This document shows positions 59,792 through 64,000 of a stretch of 64,000 bases of DNA, in pieces. Every line of letters starts with the position of its first letter. The stretch's first letter is position 1. Location of the stretch: contig OZ023199.1 of NCBI GenBank assembly GCA_963995505.1, forward strand, positions 5,079,906-5,143,905, given 5' to 3'. The notes below the pieces were generated by a model. The model saw only the letters and a list, made by a program, of their open reading frames with translations, searched no databases and was not told where the DNA came from. Both the position numbers and the translations under genes were made by a program. Source of the DNA: Hypericum androsaemum. Taxonomy: Eukaryota; Streptophyta; Magnoliopsida; Malpighiales; Hypericaceae.

Positions 59792-61854
59792 TTTTGATTA
59801 TTTTCCGTGCTTTTATTTAGCATTGGTCTGTTTTGATTTCCCTATATTCACATTGTATTCCTTAATTCAACTTAAACGTGATTTCTTTGCAATCTCTCAG
59901 TACGAACCTTATTTTACCCATCAACCATTATATATTTCAGGGGTGACATACTTAATATATGTGCACATATGTCAACATCCCTGATTGGTCACAGGTAGAC
60001 CTCATCATTCACCATCCTTCAAACCACATACACGTTCCAAATTCACATAATATACTTGGACTAAAACATATCGGCCTCTTATCCAAATACATATCAAAAC
60101 ATCCCAAATCATAAAATTTTCAAAATAACCGTTATTGACAAACACACCAAAAATAATATCAAAGATCATACACCAAGTCAAACATATCAACTATGTCAAA
60201 CACAAGTTATATCCACTTGCAAGACAATTTTTTAGAATGATACTTGCAACACAATGGTTGCTCAAATTATTCAAAGATCAGCTATGTGCTTTGTTTTATA
60301 ACTCGCAGCACTCACATTCGGCATGTTAGTTAACTAGTTAAAAGAATAATTAGTCACCATCATTACCAGTCTACTTAACATGTAAATAGATCCTAGAAAA
60401 CATAAAAATATATTAGTTCATTGCTTAGTTTCAAATTCGCACAAGGTAGTCCCAAAACGTAAATTATAATTCACGAAACTAAATTCTTGATGTTCGATTT
60501 CTCTTCTAATTTTTGTATATCCGAATCCTACTTTCCACTCGCCTTATCCTTCTTTATTTAGGTCAATATAAACTTATTATAATCTTTAGCAATCTTCCAC
60601 TAGAAAAAAATGAATTGATACTCAACTTAATTAAAATCTTACGCAACTAACTTACTAAGTAGCTCAAATCTGCTCCTTTTCTTTCATCTACCTTTTCATT
60701 TTGTTTCTCGTTTTCTCCTGGTATTTTCCTTTTATATGCATAACAAACACTTTAGTAAGCCTTGCACCTAGTCTACTTGTAACAAGATTTTCTCTTAAAA
60801 ATCTCCAGCTGTTTCATGAACATAAAGGATACAATAACAAAAAAATCATCATCAAAATATGACTCGATAATATTCGACTCTAAATATCATATATTTTTTA
60901 AAAAATAACTATCCTCCTAAATCGAAAAGCTGGATTGGAAGTAAATGAGAAGCGGAATCGTAAATGGCAATAAAATATAGACTGCAGAAGAAATAAAATA
61001 ATACATACTTATCCCCAAAAGAAAAAGAAACGTGGTGAGAGAGAGTGAGAGCGTCACTCATCAATAGTCTTGTCATCAAACCCGGAGGATAGTCCTTCTT
61101 TTGGTAAAAGTAAAACCAATTAAACCCGTTTTGACTTTTGAGTTTCTAATTTTGATTCCAAGAAGAAGATGCTCGGAAAAGAAGATGGTCTTTTTTTCAA
61201 AAAAAAATTTGTGACTTTTTTTTGCAAGGATATAATGGTCATTAAAAAAGTTATGTTGACCGCTGACATTAGCGGTGGGTCCGCCAGAGACCAAAAAAGA
61301 CTATTATTTCAAAATAGAAGGACCGAGAAAGACTTTTAAAAATAGTAGGGACTGAAAGAGGGATTTTCTCAAACATCAAGAACCTTAGGGTAATTATCCC
61401 TAATTGAAAACACAATATTCTTGAATATTTATTTGTTCGGAAAATTAAATTCTCTCTCCCCCCTACCACCTTCCGATCTAAGCAACCGACTTCACCTCAC
61501 CTGACCCCAGGCCAGCTGTACAATCCCACTCCTCTCTCTCTCTCCTCTCTAAGCGCCGACACACGCACTCTACTTCTCTCTGTTTGTTTTCCATTTTTCG
61601 TTTTAATTTCGTCCTCTCTGGATTTGGATCCAGGCGTTGCCAACCGCCACCCGGAACCCTAACCGTCATCGGAAGGGCATTTCCGTCATTTTCATCCCGC
61701 GCCTCGGAAGCGGGGACCCGATCGCGAGTGGAGAAGAAGACGTCGTTGGCTCCGTAAAAAATTAGGGCACGCAGTTTCCCCTTTTTTTTCTTTAGAGGGA
61801 AAATATTATTATTATTATTATTATTAAATTAAGGAAAAAAGGGGGGAGGAGAGG
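59792..61854. other. Spacer and promoter region of the NIPA-like gene
   Basis: No gene seen. From 61440 the sequence becomes CT-rich (CTCTCTCTCTCTCC, 61533-61552) and then GC-richer, typical of a plant promoter/5' UTR. An (ATT)n run (61805-61827) lies 28 bp before the ATG, within the probable 5' UTR. Confidence 0.5.
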
Positions 61855-63247
61855 ATGGTGGGTGCGAGTCCTAGCTGGAGGGACTCGTACAAGGGAATGT
61901 CGTCTGATAACGTGAAGGGTTTAGTTCTGGCGTTGTCTTCGAGCATCTTCATCGGCGCCAGCTTCATCGTCAAGAAGAAGGGCCTCAAGAAGGCCGGCGC
62001 GTCTGGTCTACGCGCAGGTACTTACTGAGTGTGTGTGTTAGTGACCATTTTCTGCTCCGCGGTTCGCCTGATGGAGCATTGTTTGTTTAGAATTTGTGTT
62101 GCATCTTTGCGATTAAGAATGTGACGCGGATTGATGATTCGAAGTTCTGCAGAGTTTCGTTGTTTCGTGTCTCTTCGGCTGCTTGATGCTTCTTCGTGCA
62201 CTAAAGAGAAGTTTTGGCAGTTGGATGGGAATGAATGAATATCCGTGTTAAAGATGTAGCTTTGGTTTTCTTAACAGGTAATGGCGGCTATTCGTATTTG
62301 TACGAACCTCTTTGGTGGGTCGGCATGATTACAAGTATGTTGATTTGAATTCGCAACTACTCATTGCAGTTCGTCATTCGTATAAATTTCTTCCTAGAAC
62401 CTCCTATCAAGGTTTTAAGATGTCATATTTAAATGAATGCTGATGGTTCATTCTTGGTTTGGACAGTGATCGTTGGAGAAATTGCCAACTTTGCAGCTTA
62501 TGCCTTTGCACCAGCTATACTGGTTACTCCACTTGGAGCTCTTAGCATTATTATCAGGTTAGTACTTTTGATTGATATCTTCAGTTATCTTCTGCCGAAG
62601 AGTAATCTTTCAGAATTGAGTTCCGAACATCTTGTTGTTTATGCAGTGCGGCCCTTGCACATGTTATTCTGCGGGAGAAGCTACATATTTTTGGGATCCT
62701 TGGTTGCGTCCTTTGTGTTGTGGGTTCCACGACCATTGTTCTGCATGCTCCTCAAGAGCGAGAGATTGATTCTGTCAGAGAAGTCTGGAATCTTGCTACT
62801 GAGCCTGGTATGGAGTGTCATTTTTTAGGGATATCTAATTAGATGCTAGGGTATGAACTAAACTGTTGGCTAATTTTTTTTATCCAGCATTCCTGTTCTA
62901 TGCGGCTTTGGTCATGACAGCTGTATTCATTCTCATATTCCAATTTATCCCTGACTACGGCCAAACACATATAATGGTTTACATTGGAATCTGTTCTCTT
63001 GTTGGCTCTTTATCGGTATGTTTCTTTCCATTGTTTACTCTATTTTATTTTTCTGATGGTATCTCCTCTTTAAATGGTCTAATTTGTTAATATAACCACC
63101 TTTTGGCAGGTCATGAGTGTCAAAGCTATTGGCATTGCGCTTAAGTTGACGTTGTCGGGAATGAATCAGTTAATATATCCTGAAACGTGGGCCTTCACCA
63201 TCGTTGTAATCACTTGTGTACTCACCCAAATGAATTACTTGAACAAG
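61855..63247 (+). CDS. NIPA-type magnesium transporter (DUF803), 5' part
   Basis: Multipass membrane protein of the NIPA family, implicated in Mg2+ transport in animals; plant copies (ENOR3L/NIPA-like) are found in endosomal or plasma membranes. Six exons join in phase: 61855-62017, 62278-62334, 62467-62557, 62647-62807, 62888-63015 and 63110-63247, giving 246 residues. The next GT donor at 63248 opens an intron that runs past the window end; the family is about 320-360 residues. Features: helix 1 [20 protein letters not shown] with the family KKGL motif, YEPLWWVGM, the next helix [32 protein letters not shown], and [15 protein letters not shown]. Each is a DUF803 hallmark. The start is chosen for its place before helix 1. 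The last 753 bp of the window (63248-64000) show no exon. Confidence 0.92.
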
Positions 63248-64000
63248 GTAGTCACTTTTGTTATTGTCTCGTAACAGTAATGTTCTTTCCCTATGGTGCT
63301 TTTTGTCGTCTAGACTCCTATAATGTGATACCCAAAATAATTTATTTCAACTATGCTTGCAAAGTGTCAAAATCTCTATATCATTCTTGTCCTATTATGC
63401 TACTGTAAATATTTTGAGCACCCACCTAGTGGTAAACTAGCTTATGCCATCATGTGATACAAATTTGTAATTTTATAAAGGAAAAACTTAAGCCTACATT
63501 TGTTTTACGTAAAACAAATTCGTAGGGAAAACTTCTCAGTGTAGTTCATTTTCTGAGAATGTTAACTCTATTCTTGTTGTTTGGATGATATTTCAGAAAG
63601 TTGTTGGCAAGTATTTCCTTCATTTGTTTGTACATCTGAAATGTTTGTTATGTGAAAATTTTAAAATGAAATTTTGTTGCAAGTTGTTAAGTTTTAGAAT
63701 CCTTTGAAATTCAAAAAGTTCTCCGTAGGACAATACACCTGATTCATGTATCAAGTATTCAACTTGCAAACAAACACCAGAAAGTAGAACCAATTACGAA
63801 AAAAACGAAGCCCAAGTTATCTCTTCTTTGTTGGAAATCTACTTTGAATTTGTCATGCTGCTGTGTCTGACTTTTAGAAACAAACTCAATTTCCCTGTTT
63901 GTAATATTACATTAGCTAATTGACCAAAAAAAAATTACATTATCTAGAGATTTAACAATGGCTTTGATCATCGCCCTACAGATGTTTTCCTGACATGTGC

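Overview
This is nuclear DNA from a flowering plant, most likely a eudicot. Genes are split by AT-rich introns with GT-AG borders, gene-poor stretches are AT-rich and full of decayed mobile elements, and the gene families are plant ones (YUCCA, JAZ/TIFY, POLLUX, WEB, histidine biosynthesis). I cannot name the species from sequence alone. I rebuilt exons by checking splice borders and reading phase by hand and by comparison with family members I remember. No database search was possible.

Layout. 1-4.1 kb: bromodomain protein (minus; 3' end beyond the left edge). 4.1-5.7 kb: repeat-rich spacer. 5.7-7.8 kb: CCDC47-like ER protein (plus). 8.4-11.1 kb: YUCCA10-like auxin biosynthesis monooxygenase (minus). 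13.1-20.1 kb: EMB8/ABHD1-3-type alpha/beta hydrolase with 14 exons (minus), with a tRNA-derived SINE in one intron. 20.2-20.9 kb: TIR transposon. 21.8-27.9 kb: POLLUX-type ion channel with 12 exons (minus). 29.4-29.9 kb: decayed RRM retro-gene. 30.2-33.9 kb: JAZ/TIFY repressor (minus) whose second intron holds a possible old pararetrovirus fragment and a palindrome. 35.3-36.9 kb: large imperfect inverted repeat. 37.5-38.2 kb: intronless WEB-family protein (plus). 41.5-45.4 kb: a roughly 0.5-kb tandem array containing a Ty3/gypsy fragment and an F-box/LRR pseudogene. 47.9-50.5 kb: BOP1 (ribosome biogenesis) pseudogene (minus). 51.5-51.7 kb: RNase H-like element remnant. 52.4-56.6 kb: ATP phosphoribosyltransferase HISN1 with 11 exons (minus). 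56.9-57.7 kb: minisatellite that begins with a near-perfect 52-bp-stem hairpin. 59.2-59.8 kb: decayed element ORF. 61.9 kb to the right edge: NIPA-type Mg2+ transporter (plus; 3' part beyond the window).

The genes do not form one pathway. The main structural theme is an old gene block, CCDC47 - hydrolase - POLLUX, which from memory has the same order in Arabidopsis (At5g49945, At5g49950, At5g49960). Here a YUCCA gene lies inside it. The right two thirds is gene-poor and shaped by repeats and pseudogenes.
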